From positions 1-49,213 of the forward strand of contig CACBXG010000009.1 in NCBI GenBank assembly GCA_902543145.1: DNA of 49,213 nucleotides. Direction: 5' to 3'. The translations under genes and the position numbers were made by a program. How positions within the stretch are numbered: position 1 is the stretch's first letter; the number at the start of each line of letters is the position of its first letter. The notes beneath the pieces are model-generated. The model saw only the letters and a list, made by a program, of their open reading frames with translations, searched no databases and was not told the DNA's origin. Of this stretch, positions 23,742 through 31,823 are shown piece after piece. This DNA is from an uncultured SAR116 cluster alpha proteobacterium. Lineage in GTDB: Bacteria; Pseudomonadota; Alphaproteobacteria; Puniceispirillales; Marisalimonadaceae.

Positions 23742-24917
23742 TTACTCAAAAATAGTTACTTTGGTTGTGTTAGTTTTAATAAAATCCCAATCATATTTAA
23801 CTCCCAATCCAATTCCATCAGGTACTGGTACAAAGCCATTATTATTTATGCAATCAATCATATCACTGTAACCACAAGTGTATACTGGAGCCATTGTATT
23901 AGGGCAATCTGGACCAACTAGAGCAACTTCATAAAAATTTGTGTTTCTAGTAGCAGCCATTACATGCCTATGAGCAGGGCCGCATGCATGGATTTCAACA
24001 TCTACACCAAAAGATTCTGCTAAGTGTGAAATTTTTATTGCTCCAGTTATGCCCATATCATATTCTGGGTCAGATCTAAGAAAGTCAGTTCCTCCAGCAA
24101 TAAGAAAATCACATTTGGTTTCTAATCCTCTAATATGTTCTGTTTGCAATATTGGAGTTTTTAACATCTCCCTAAGACGTTTATGTGAAAAAGCAGACAC
24201 ACCACTATCTCTATATGGATCTTCTAACCAAAAGAAGTTTGCTTCATCACAAGCTTTGCCAACATAAAGTGCATCGGCAAAAGTTTTTAGTTGGCATGCT
24301 GGGTCAAGCATTAAAGTCATTTTATCTCCAACTTTTTTTGCCACATGTAAAACATTTTCTGCCTCTTCTTTTGCATTTCCTTCATGCCATCCATGTATTT
24401 TGAAGGCTTTGTAACCCATATCAAAACATTGCTCAGCAAAATCAGCAAAAGCTTCCTTGCTGTTTAAACCACCATTTCTGTCACCATGATATGTGCTTGC
24501 ATATGCTTTAAGATATTTTCTGTAACTTCCTAATAACACAGCAATTGAACAATTTAATTTCTTGCCAGCCCAATCCCACAATGCAATATCTAATGGGCCA
24601 TGGCCCATGTGGTCAAATTGCCTAAGCTCTCTTTTAAAGTCATCGTATATTTTTTCTCTTTCTTCGGCATTATATTCTAATAATTTGGGTGCCAACATTT
24701 TAGCTTGTGCACAAGCTACTTGATTACCTCCCCAGTGAGTAACGTACTCACCTCTACATCCATCTTTAGTCTCTATTACAACCGCAAACTTGTCCAATTT
24801 AATAGAATGGCCTTTGGAATATCCAACTGCTCCAATTGTGTTTGCATTAGTCAATAGACCTAAATTTGCTGCTGAGTGTGTAAATTCGTGTATTTCAACT
24901 CTTTTAATTTGGTTCAT
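23742..24917 (-). CDS. Mandelate racemase-type enolase superfamily enzyme
   Basis: A 391-residue enzyme with an N-terminal capping domain and a (beta/alpha)7-beta barrel. The barrel shows the superfamily array: K173-x-H175 (FKIHGW), metal ligands D205 (MLDPAC), E232 (WLEDPY) and E260 (QTEH), and a possible D287-H310 base pair (EYDMGIT, EIHAC). The group abstracts a proton next to a carboxylate, usually dehydrating or epimerising sugar acids; the substrate cannot be named. It is transcribed divergently from the FMN 2-hydroxyacid dehydrogenase gene and ends four bases before the photolyase ATG. Confidence 0.85.
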   Translation of the reverse strand: MNQIKRVEIHEFTHSAANLGLLTNANTIGAVGYSKGHSIKLDKFAVVIETKDGCRGEYVTHWGGNQVACAQAKMLAPKLLEYNAEEREKIYDDFKRELRQFDHMGHGPLDIALWDWAGKKLNCSIAVLLGSYRKYLKAYASTYHGDRNGGLNSKEAFADFAEQCFDMGYKAFKIHGWHEGNAKEEAENVLHVAKKVGDKMTLMLDPACQLKTFADALYVGKACDEANFFWLEDPYRDSGVSAFSHKRLREMLKTPILQTEHIRGLETKCDFLIAGGTDFLRSDPEYDMGITGAIKISHLAESFGVDVEIHACGPAHRHVMAATRNTNFYEVALVGPDCPNTMAPVYTCGYSDMIDCINNNGFVPVPDGIGLGVKYDWDFIKTNTTKVTIFE

Positions 24918-25043
24918 TTATTTTCCATTTAAAATTTACATAGACAAAATTTAAAAAACTTATATTTATTTAACTACTAGTAAAATTATTAAGAATTATT
25001 ATTATAAATTAATTATTCCTGTATTTCATGTAAAGGAAATTAA

Positions 25044-26192
25044 ATGAATTTAAACGATTGTCATAACTTTCAAGATTTTAGAAAACTAGCTAGAAAAAGA
25101 CTTCCTTCACCTATATTTCACTACATAGATGGTGCAGCAGATGATGAGGTTACTTATAATAGAAATACAGCTGCTTATAATGATGCTGATTTAATACCAA
25201 ATGTACTTAGAGGGGTTGAAAATGTTGATTTATCTACCACTATCTTTGGAAAAAAATTAGATTTACCATTTTATTGTGCTCCAACTGCTTTACAAAGACT
25301 ATTTCATTATGAGGGAGAAAGAGCTGTTGGAAAAGCAGCACAAAAATTTGGAACTATGTTTGGGGTTTCTTCATTAGGTACAGTGAGTGTTGAAGAGATA
25401 TCTTCTATTGTTTCAACACCTAAGATGTTTCAATTTTATTTTCATAAAGACAGGGGTCTTAATGACAGTATGCTTGAGAGAGTTAAGGCAGCTAAATTTG
25501 ATGTTTTGGCTCTTACTGTAGATACAATCACAGGAGGCAATCGAGAAAGAGATCTTAGAACTGGTTTTACATCGCCACCCAGACTAACCCTAGCTAGTCT
25601 ATTTAGTTTTGCATCTAAGCCAATGTGGGCAATAAATTATTTAACAAAACCTAAATTTGAATTACCACAATTACAAGATCATGTAAGTGAAGGAACTAAC
25701 ACAGCAACGTCTATAGGAAATTATTTTTCATCAATGTTAGACCAGTCTATGAATTGGAAAGATGCTGAACGTTTAAGTTCAAAGTGGGGTGGTCATTTTG
25801 CACTAAAAGGTATAATGAGTGTTGAAGATGCCAAAAAAGCTGTCGATATTGGCTGTACTGGTATAATGGTTTCAAATCACGGTGGTCGTCAATTAGATGG
25901 AGCTAGAGCACCTTTTGATCAATTAGCTGAAATTGTTGATGCTGTAGGAGATAAAATTGATGTCATTTGTGAAGGTGGAATCCAAAGAGGTACTCATATA
26001 TTAAAAGCGTTATCGGTTGGTGCAAAAGCTTGCTCCGGTGGAAGGTTATACTTATATGCATTAGCTGCAGCTGGTCAAAAGGGTGTTGAAAAGGCATTAG
26101 GTTTATATCGTAGTGAAATAGAAAGAAATATGAAACTAATGGGATGTACGAGCATTAAAGAATTAAATAGATCTAATATAAAATTTAGATAA
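25044..26192 (+). CDS. lldD: FMN-dependent alpha-hydroxyacid dehydrogenase, lactate dehydrogenase-like
   Basis: A 382-residue TIM-barrel flavoenzyme that oxidises an L-2-hydroxy acid to the 2-oxo acid. Active-site residues of the family are visible: Y27 (HYIDG), Y132 (QFYFHKD), K255 (ALKGIM), the base H279 and R282 (SNHGGRQLDG), plus the FMN phosphate region CEGGIQRG. L-lactate is the commonest substrate, but glycolate, mandelate and others occur, so the symbol is provisional. An AAGGAA site precedes the ATG. It faces the enolase-family gene across 126 bases that should hold both promoters. Confidence 0.85.
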   Translation: MNLNDCHNFQDFRKLARKRLPSPIFHYIDGAADDEVTYNRNTAAYNDADLIPNVLRGVENVDLSTTIFGKKLDLPFYCAPTALQRLFHYEGERAVGKAAQKFGTMFGVSSLGTVSVEEISSIVSTPKMFQFYFHKDRGLNDSMLERVKAAKFDVLALTVDTITGGNRERDLRTGFTSPPRLTLASLFSFASKPMWAINYLTKPKFELPQLQDHVSEGTNTATSIGNYFSSMLDQSMNWKDAERLSSKWGGHFALKGIMSVEDAKKAVDIGCTGIMVSNHGGRQLDGARAPFDQLAEIVDAVGDKIDVICEGGIQRGTHILKALSVGAKACSGGRLYLYALAAAGQKGVEKALGLYRSEIERNMKLMGCTSIKELNRSNIKFR

Positions 26193-26212
26193 AAAATTAA
26201 ATTGGCAAGTTA

Positions 26213-26887
26213 TTGAAACCAAATTTGAAACTAATTTCAAAAATTTTTTTGATAACTTCAGTTCCTAAAACAACTTGGAGTTCATATAAACCTGATAATA
26301 TCACCCCAAAATTAGAAACTTTTTTTTTACTATGTTTCGGTTTGTTTCTATTTGGTTTAGGTGAAAGTATATTAGTAATTTCTCAAAATGGCGTTACACC
26401 GTGGACAGTCTTAGCCGAGGGTATTGCTAAGGAATTTGATATTGGTGTTGGTTTATCCACGTTTTATATAAGTTGTGCAGTATTAATTTTATGGTTTCCG
26501 TTAAAACTTAAACCTGGATTAGGTACTATCATGAATATAATTATAATTGCATTAACAATGGGTGGTTTGATACCATTAATCCAATTTTTAAATGAAATCA
26601 TTAATCCTTTGATTTTGTCTATTTTAGGAACATTTATAGTTGCTTTTGGAAGTGGTATTTATTTAATAGCTAACCTTGGTCCAGGGACTAGAGATGGTTT
26701 AATGACTGGAATTGCTAAAAACTATAACAAACCTATTATCCTTATTCGTTTCAGCATAGAATTTTTTGTAGTTTTTTTGGGCTGGCTATTAGGAGGCACT
26801 TTTGGCATTGGAACAATTATTTTTGCAATTTTCATAGGGCCATTTATATCACTTAACTTAAAGTTAGTTCCTATATTAAAAAAATAA
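26213..26887 (+). CDS. YczE/YyaS/YitT-like membrane protein
   Basis: A 224-residue protein with about five hydrophobic segments and the YczE signature: LFGLGESILVISQNGVTPWT, then LIANLGPGTRDGLMTGIA and GTFGIGTIIFAI. The family is common but has no firm function. The TTG start at 26213 has no good ribosome-binding site; no ATG precedes the conserved region. It begins 20 bases after the hydroxyacid dehydrogenase gene, suggesting one transcript, and meets the convergent TauE/SafE gene six bases on. Confidence 0.75.
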   Translation: MKPNLKLISKIFLITSVPKTTWSSYKPDNITPKLETFFLLCFGLFLFGLGESILVISQNGVTPWTVLAEGIAKEFDIGVGLSTFYISCAVLILWFPLKLKPGLGTIMNIIIIALTMGGLIPLIQFLNEIINPLILSILGTFIVAFGSGIYLIANLGPGTRDGLMTGIAKNYNKPIILIRFSIEFFVVFLGWLLGGTFGIGTIIFAIFIGPFISLNLKLVPILKK

Positions 26888-26892
26888 TTTAT

Positions 26893-27636
26893 TTATATTG
26901 TTTTAACAAAAAGCATTATACCAAGAAAAACTAAAGTTACTAGAATACAGTTTCTAAACTGTTTTTGATTAATTTTATCCCTTATTTTTGTACCTATTTG
27001 TTGAGCTATCAAAGCGGGTATTATCAATAACAAGCTCATAATAAGATCTTGTTTTGTAGCAAATCCATAATAAATTAATGATCCATATAATGGAAAAGAA
27101 CCAATAAAGTACATAGTTGACACTGTTCTTACAAATTTCTCTTTTGGTAAGTCTACTGCAACTAAATAAGCTAACATTGGTGGGCCGTATACAGTTGATA
27201 ATCCTCCTAATATCCCAGATCCAAAGCCAATAAAAGAAGTGATTATTCTTTCGTATTTTTTATTGATATTATTATTGATTTTAAAGCCAAAACAATTAAT
27301 TACAGCTGCAAATATTATTAAAATTGCGATTATTTGGGTAATTGTATTTAAATTTATTTCAAGTATTAGTCTTGCACCTATAATTAACCCCACAACTAGG
27401 AATAAAAACATTGGCAAAAACCTGTAGCTACTAATACCTTTTTTAAATTTTATTTGTAAAAAATTCGTTAAAAAGATTGGAGCACAAAGTAAAATCATAG
27501 CTGTGGTTACTGGTACTGCGAACGCAATTAACGGCAAAGCTACCATAGGCATCCCAAATCCAATAGTACCTTTAATAAGCCCTCCAGCCATTACAGCTAA
27601 TATTATCACAATTACTATTATTGGGTCATTATACAT
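26893..27636 (-). CDS. TauE/SafE (TSUP) family anion exporter, second copy
   Basis: A 247-residue membrane protein, about eight helices, in two repeats opening with GGLIKGTIGFGMPM and GFGSGILGGLSTVYGPP. By eye it is about half identical to the exporter at 4700-5461, including the shared KxGISxYRFLPMF loop and the STMYF/ATMYF helix. The closeness suggests an in-genome duplication or two related acquisitions with different anions. Substrate unknown. Confidence 0.85.
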   Translation of the reverse strand: MYNDPIIVIVIILAVMAGGLIKGTIGFGMPMVALPLIAFAVPVTTAMILLCAPIFLTNFLQIKFKKGISSYRFLPMFLFLVVGLIIGARLILEINLNTITQIIAILIIFAAVINCFGFKINNNINKKYERIITSFIGFGSGILGGLSTVYGPPMLAYLVAVDLPKEKFVRTVSTMYFIGSFPLYGSLIYYGFATKQDLIMSLLLIIPALIAQQIGTKIRDKINQKQFRNCILVTLVFLGIMLFVKTI

Positions 27637-27720
27637 TGTTAATCTTAAAAAATTATGGCATTGATAGTATCATTTGTATTATAACACTTAACAAGTAAAG
27701 CTTTATTTTTGTTTAATTAA

Positions 27721-28296
27721 ATGAATAACTTAATAAATTTTCTTAAAACTAGAAGATCCACTACTGTAAAAACAATGATTTCAGGTTACATTAATGAGAG
27801 TGATCTTAATGACATATTAGCATGCGGTATCAGAGTACCTGATCATGGTGCTTTAAATCCTTGGTCTTTAACCGTCATAAAAGACAAAGCAAGACATAGG
27901 ATAGGTAAAGAAATTTTAGCTCCTGAATATATTCTAAACAATCCTAAAGCTACAGAAGATGAAATAGATTTTGAACAAAAAAGATTTTTAAGAGCTAGTG
28001 CTGTAATAGCAGTGTTATTTAAACCTGTTTCACATCCTAAAATACCATCATGGGAGATGGAATTATCTACTGGAGCAGTATGTTCAAATATACTTGTTGC
28101 TGCTCAATCTCTAGGTTATGCCGCTCAGTGGTTAACAGAGTGGTATTCTTACAATGATAGAATGATAAAGGTAGTTGGTGGAAAGCCAGAAACTGATAAA
28201 CTGGCTGGTTTCATTTACATTGGAGATAAAGAAAAAGAGCCAGTTGAAAGAAGAAGACCTAAGATTGAAAACGTGATTAATTATTTAACTGAATAA
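27721..28296 (+). CDS. Nitroreductase family protein, YdjA-like
   Basis: A 191-residue FMN-dependent oxidoreductase. The FMN-phosphate motif TRRSTTVK is at about 10-17, the subgroup-defining GIRVPDHGALNPWSL at about 37-51, and the C-terminal Arg-rich loop (EPVERRRPK) closes the flavin site. YdjA-type members are minimal homodimeric nitroreductases using NAD(P)H; the natural substrate is unknown. The gene appears to stand alone, ending two bases before the convergent dehydratase gene. Confidence 0.85.
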   Translation: MNNLINFLKTRRSTTVKTMISGYINESDLNDILACGIRVPDHGALNPWSLTVIKDKARHRIGKEILAPEYILNNPKATEDEIDFEQKRFLRASAVIAVLFKPVSHPKIPSWEMELSTGAVCSNILVAAQSLGYAAQWLTEWYSYNDRMIKVVGGKPETDKLAGFIYIGDKEKEPVERRRPKIENVINYLTE

Positions 28297-28298
28297 TT

Positions 28299-29282
28299 TT
28301 AAATTTCTTGTTGCTTTAAGCAATTTTCAAAAATATCCTTATCAACATTTCCTCCTGATGCAATTACTAGAACATTTTTATCTTTAATATCTATTTTTTT
28401 AAATATAGCAGCTGCTAATGCAACTGCACCACCAGGTTCGAGAACAATTTTAAGGTATTTAAATGCTGTATTCATTGCAATTAAAGCTTCTTTATCTGAA
28501 ACTGACAAACCAGATGTTAGATTTAATTTGTTAATTTCAAAAGTAATTTTTCCTGGTTTATCAGCTAAAAGGGCATCGCAAATAGAATTATGTTTCATAG
28601 AATTTGGAATTATAGAATTTTCTTTAAGTGATTTTTTGGTATCATCAAAATTTTCTGGTTCAACAGAATATATTTTAGCATTTTGAAATTTTTCTTTTAT
28701 TACTGTACTGATACCAGCGATAAGGCCACCACCTCCGCAACAACATAAAACAATATCTGGCGTAACATTGATTTCATTTAATTGTTCAATACATTCTATA
28801 CCAGCAGTTCCTTGTCCAATTATTACTTTTTCGTCATCAAAGGGTGGAATAATTTTGGCATTTATATCCTTTGCTATTTTTTTCCCAATTTCTTCTCTAT
28901 TTTCTTTATTCCTATCATACTTTACAATTGTAGCACCCCAAAAAGCTGTTCCATTTAATTTTGCCTTTGGAGAATCTATTGGCATTACAATTGTTGCTTG
29001 GCGACCCGTTATTTTTGATGCAGCAGCAACCGCTTGAGCATGATTGCCACTTGACCATGCTACAACTTTTTTAATATCCGATGGAAGCTGGAGTATCGAA
29101 TTCATGGCGCCTCTAAATTTAAATGCACCAATGGTCTGAAGATTTTCAGCTTTCAAAAAAATATTAGCTTCTAATTTTTCATTAATATATTTAGATTTTA
29201 AAATGGGTGTTCTTACAATTTTTCCCTCTAACCTTTTAGATGCTTCTAAAATAGAATTAAATGTAACATTACTATTAACCAT
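28299..29282 (-). CDS. Threonine/serine dehydratase (PLP fold-type II)
   Basis: A 327-residue enzyme with the PLP lysine K55 in IGAFKFRGAM, the substrate loop SSGNHAQAVA and the phosphate-binding CCGGGGLIAG. It lacks the C-terminal regulatory ACT domains of biosynthetic IlvA, so it resembles catabolic TdcB, serine racemase or hydroxyaspartate dehydratase. It deaminates threonine or serine to the 2-oxo acid, or racemises serine; these cannot be separated here. It diverges from dapA with 91 bases between. Confidence 0.85.
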   Translation of the reverse strand: MVNSNVTFNSILEASKRLEGKIVRTPILKSKYINEKLEANIFLKAENLQTIGAFKFRGAMNSILQLPSDIKKVVAWSSGNHAQAVAAASKITGRQATIVMPIDSPKAKLNGTAFWGATIVKYDRNKENREEIGKKIAKDINAKIIPPFDDEKVIIGQGTAGIECIEQLNEINVTPDIVLCCCGGGGLIAGISTVIKEKFQNAKIYSVEPENFDDTKKSLKENSIIPNSMKHNSICDALLADKPGKITFEINKLNLTSGLSVSDKEALIAMNTAFKYLKIVLEPGGAVALAAAIFKKIDIKDKNVLVIASGGNVDKDIFENCLKQQEI

Positions 29283-29373
29283 TAATATTTTCCTAGATTA
29301 TTTTATTCTATATCTTGTTAAATTTAAATGACATGATTATGATAAACACATCATTTTTTTTGAAGAGGTTTTT

Positions 29374-30249
29374 ATGTTATTTCATGGTTCTTATACTGCT
29401 TTATTAACTCCATTTAAAGATAATAATGTAGACTTTAATGCTTACAGAAAATTAATAGATTTTCAAATAGAAAATGGAACAAATGGCTTAGTTCCTGTAG
29501 GAACAACTGGTGAGTCACCGACTTTATCTCATGATGAACATAAAAAGCTTGTTGAAGTATGTATAGATCAGTCAAATGGAAGAGTTCCAGTTATAGCTGG
29601 TGCAGGTTCAAATTCTACGAATGAAGCTGTTGATTTTGTAAAACATGCATGTTCTGCTGGTGCTGACGGTTTGTTAGTTGTTACTCCTTATTATAACAAA
29701 CCTACACAGTCAGGTTTAATTGCTCACTATAATGAACTTATTAAAAATTCTAGTAAGCCAATAATCATCTACGATATACCAGGTCGTTCTGTAATAAAAA
29801 TGAATGATTCCACAATGGCTAAGCTAGCTGAAAATGATCTAATTATAGGTGTAAAAGATGCAACTGCTGATTTAGCAAGACCTACAAGATTGCAAAATAT
29901 AATCGGTGAGGATTTTATTCAATTGTCTGGTGAAGATGGGACGGCGTTGGCTTATTTAGCTGCAGGAGGTCATGGCTGTATATCTGTTACATCAAATATA
30001 GCTCCTAAATTACTCTCAAGAATGCATAATGCATGGAAACAAGGAAATGTTTCAACTGCTCAAGAAATTAATAAAAAACTCATGCCTTTACACGACGCAT
30101 TATTTTATGAAACAAGCCCAGGGCCACTTAAATATGCTGCATCATTATTAGGGCTATGTTCTTCAGAGGCTAGACTTCCAATTGTAGAGATTGAAGAAGT
30201 AAGTAAAACAAAAATAAAAGATGCTCTTTTAAAAGCTGGATTATTATAA
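29374..30249 (+). CDS. dapA: 4-hydroxy-tetrahydrodipicolinate synthase
   Basis: A 291-residue TIM-barrel class I aldolase condensing pyruvate with aspartate semialdehyde, the first committed step to lysine and diaminopimelate. The Schiff-base lysine is K161 (GVKDAT), with Y133 (YDIPGR), T44-T45 (GTTGES) and Y107 completing the site, at the same numbers as E. coli DapA. It opens the conserved plus-strand housekeeping run and precedes smpB by 15 bases. A GAAGAGG site supports the ATG. Confidence 0.95.
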   Translation: MLFHGSYTALLTPFKDNNVDFNAYRKLIDFQIENGTNGLVPVGTTGESPTLSHDEHKKLVEVCIDQSNGRVPVIAGAGSNSTNEAVDFVKHACSAGADGLLVVTPYYNKPTQSGLIAHYNELIKNSSKPIIIYDIPGRSVIKMNDSTMAKLAENDLIIGVKDATADLARPTRLQNIIGEDFIQLSGEDGTALAYLAAGGHGCISVTSNIAPKLLSRMHNAWKQGNVSTAQEINKKLMPLHDALFYETSPGPLKYAASLLGLCSSEARLPIVEIEEVSKTKIKDALLKAGLL

Positions 30250-30264
30250 ATACTTATTATTTGA

Positions 30265-30750
30265 ATGAATAAAAAAAAAATAAACAAAGCTAATTCTCAA
30301 GGTAGAGTTGCAGAAAATAGACGTGCTAAATTTGATTATTCAATAATTGATACCGTAGAAGCTGGAATAGTTTTATTAGGCAGTGAAGTTAAAAGTCTAA
30401 GACTTGGTAGAGCTAGTATTAACGAATCCTATGCAACTAATGAATTTGGACAAATTGTTTTAGTAAATTCAAATATACCAGAATACAATCTAGCAGCATC
30501 TGGTCAAAATCATGATCCTAAAAGAGTTAGACGTCTCTTAGTACACAAAAAAGAAAGAGATAAAATTTTAGGGCAAATAAAGAAAGATGGATGTACGGTT
30601 GTACCTTTAAGTTTATATTTTAATAACAAAGGTTTGGCAAAAATATCTCTAGGCATTGCAGAGGGTAAAAAGAAAGTTGATAAAAGAGAGGTAATTAAAA
30701 AACGAGATTGGGATAGAGAAAAACATAGAATTTTAAAAATTAATAATTAA
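30265..30750 (+). CDS. smpB: SsrA-binding protein SmpB
   Basis: A 161-residue small OB-fold protein that carries tmRNA into stalled ribosomes for trans-translation. Conserved regions are RRAKFDYSIIDTVEAGIVLL, GSEVKSLRLGRASI, the VRRLLVHKKE loop and the basic tail KKKVDKREVIKKRDWDREKH, which enters the mRNA channel. The length is normal. No ssrA gene is seen in this window. It follows dapA by 15 bases. Confidence 0.95.
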   Translation: MNKKKINKANSQGRVAENRRAKFDYSIIDTVEAGIVLLGSEVKSLRLGRASINESYATNEFGQIVLVNSNIPEYNLAASGQNHDPKRVRRLLVHKKERDKILGQIKKDGCTVVPLSLYFNNKGLAKISLGIAEGKKKVDKREVIKKRDWDREKHRILKINN

Positions 30751-30788
30751 ATCTTGTGTTTTTAAATACTTAAGTTCTATATCAATCT

Positions 30789-31301
30789 ATGCAAACTAAA
30801 AAAATAATAATCGGTATTGGTGGAAATATAAACTCAGAGGAAGGGGCTCATCCAATTAAGGTTGCAATGAAGGCAATCAGCTATTTCAAGGATTATTCAA
30901 TTAAAGTTACTAACCAGTCAAGCTGGTATGAGACTGAACCAATTCCAAAGAGCGATCAGCCAAATTTTTTTAATTGTATTGTTTTTGCAAATACAAACTT
31001 AAATGAGTTAGATGTTTTAAAATCATTGCATGAAATAGAACATAAACTTGGCAGAAAAAGAAGGATAGTAAATGAGGCTAGGGTAATCGATTTAGATCTT
31101 ATTGATTATTCTAATAAAATTTTAATGAATAAAGAAATTATTATTCCTCATCCAAGGGCTCATCAAAGAAGGTTTGTAATGGAACCACTTGCCGAACTAG
31201 ACAAAAACTGGGTACATCCAATTTTGAAAATAAATATTAGCAAAATTTTAAAAAATCTACATAATCAAAATATTAAAATTTTTAATGAAAAAAAAAATTA
31301 G
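30789..31301 (+). CDS. folK: 6-hydroxymethyl-7,8-dihydropterin pyrophosphokinase
   Basis: A 170-residue HPPK that transfers pyrophosphate from ATP to the pterin in folate synthesis. Family marks are IGIGGNINSEEG at the N-terminus, SSWYETEPI followed by QPNFFNCIV, and the metal-binding VIDLDLIDY with the IPHPRAHQRRFVMEPLAEL stretch. The length is typical. folP and folB, frequent partners elsewhere, are not here; in this run it lies between smpB and rpoZ. Confidence 0.93.
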   Translation: MQTKKIIIGIGGNINSEEGAHPIKVAMKAISYFKDYSIKVTNQSSWYETEPIPKSDQPNFFNCIVFANTNLNELDVLKSLHEIEHKLGRKRRIVNEARVIDLDLIDYSNKILMNKEIIIPHPRAHQRRFVMEPLAELDKNWVHPILKINISKILKNLHNQNIKIFNEKKN

Positions 31302-31360
31302 TTTGATTTTTTATTGGATATTACTTAAATAATTCTTTAAATGTATGGAGATATGAAAAT

Positions 31361-31765
31361 ATGGCACGTGTAACTGTTGAAGATTGTGTAAAAAAAATAC
31401 CTAATAGATTTGATCTTGTTATAGCAGCAGCGCAACGCTCTAGAGAGATTTCAAATGGTATAGCAATAGAGGTTGACAGAGACAATGACAAAAACCCAGT
31501 AGTTTCATTGCGTGAAATTGCTTCTGAAGCAATTGATGCCGAAAGTTTACAAGAAAGATTTATACGTTCTATGCAAAAAAATTTAAATAAAGAGGATAAT
31601 GAAGTTGAAGAAGAAGCATCACTTGAAGAAGAATTTGCTGCTTATTTAAATGAATCAAATCAAGAAACTAACATTAATAATGATTTCGTAATTAATAAAA
31701 CCATACAAGAAGATGAAGGTACTTTTGAAGACATTTCTGAAGAAATAATTAAAAACGAAGATTAA
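31361..31765 (+). CDS. rpoZ: RNA polymerase omega subunit
   Basis: A 134-residue omega subunit. The core (about 1-75) has [28 protein letters not shown] and [10 protein letters not shown], which clamp the beta-prime C-terminus during assembly. Beyond it is an acidic, low-complexity tail ([12 protein letters not shown]) common in alphaproteobacteria. A GGAGAT site supports the ATG. Placement just before the ppGpp enzyme is the usual order, and omega forms part of the ppGpp site on polymerase in several bacteria. Confidence 0.95.
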   Translation: MARVTVEDCVKKIPNRFDLVIAAAQRSREISNGIAIEVDRDNDKNPVVSLREIASEAIDAESLQERFIRSMQKNLNKEDNEVEEEASLEEEFAAYLNESNQETNINNDFVINKTIQEDEGTFEDISEEIIKNED

Positions 31766-31823
31766 AAAATCTAAGTTGTTCTCATTTAATCTAGATTAGT
31801 AATCATTTATAATATATTATTAT

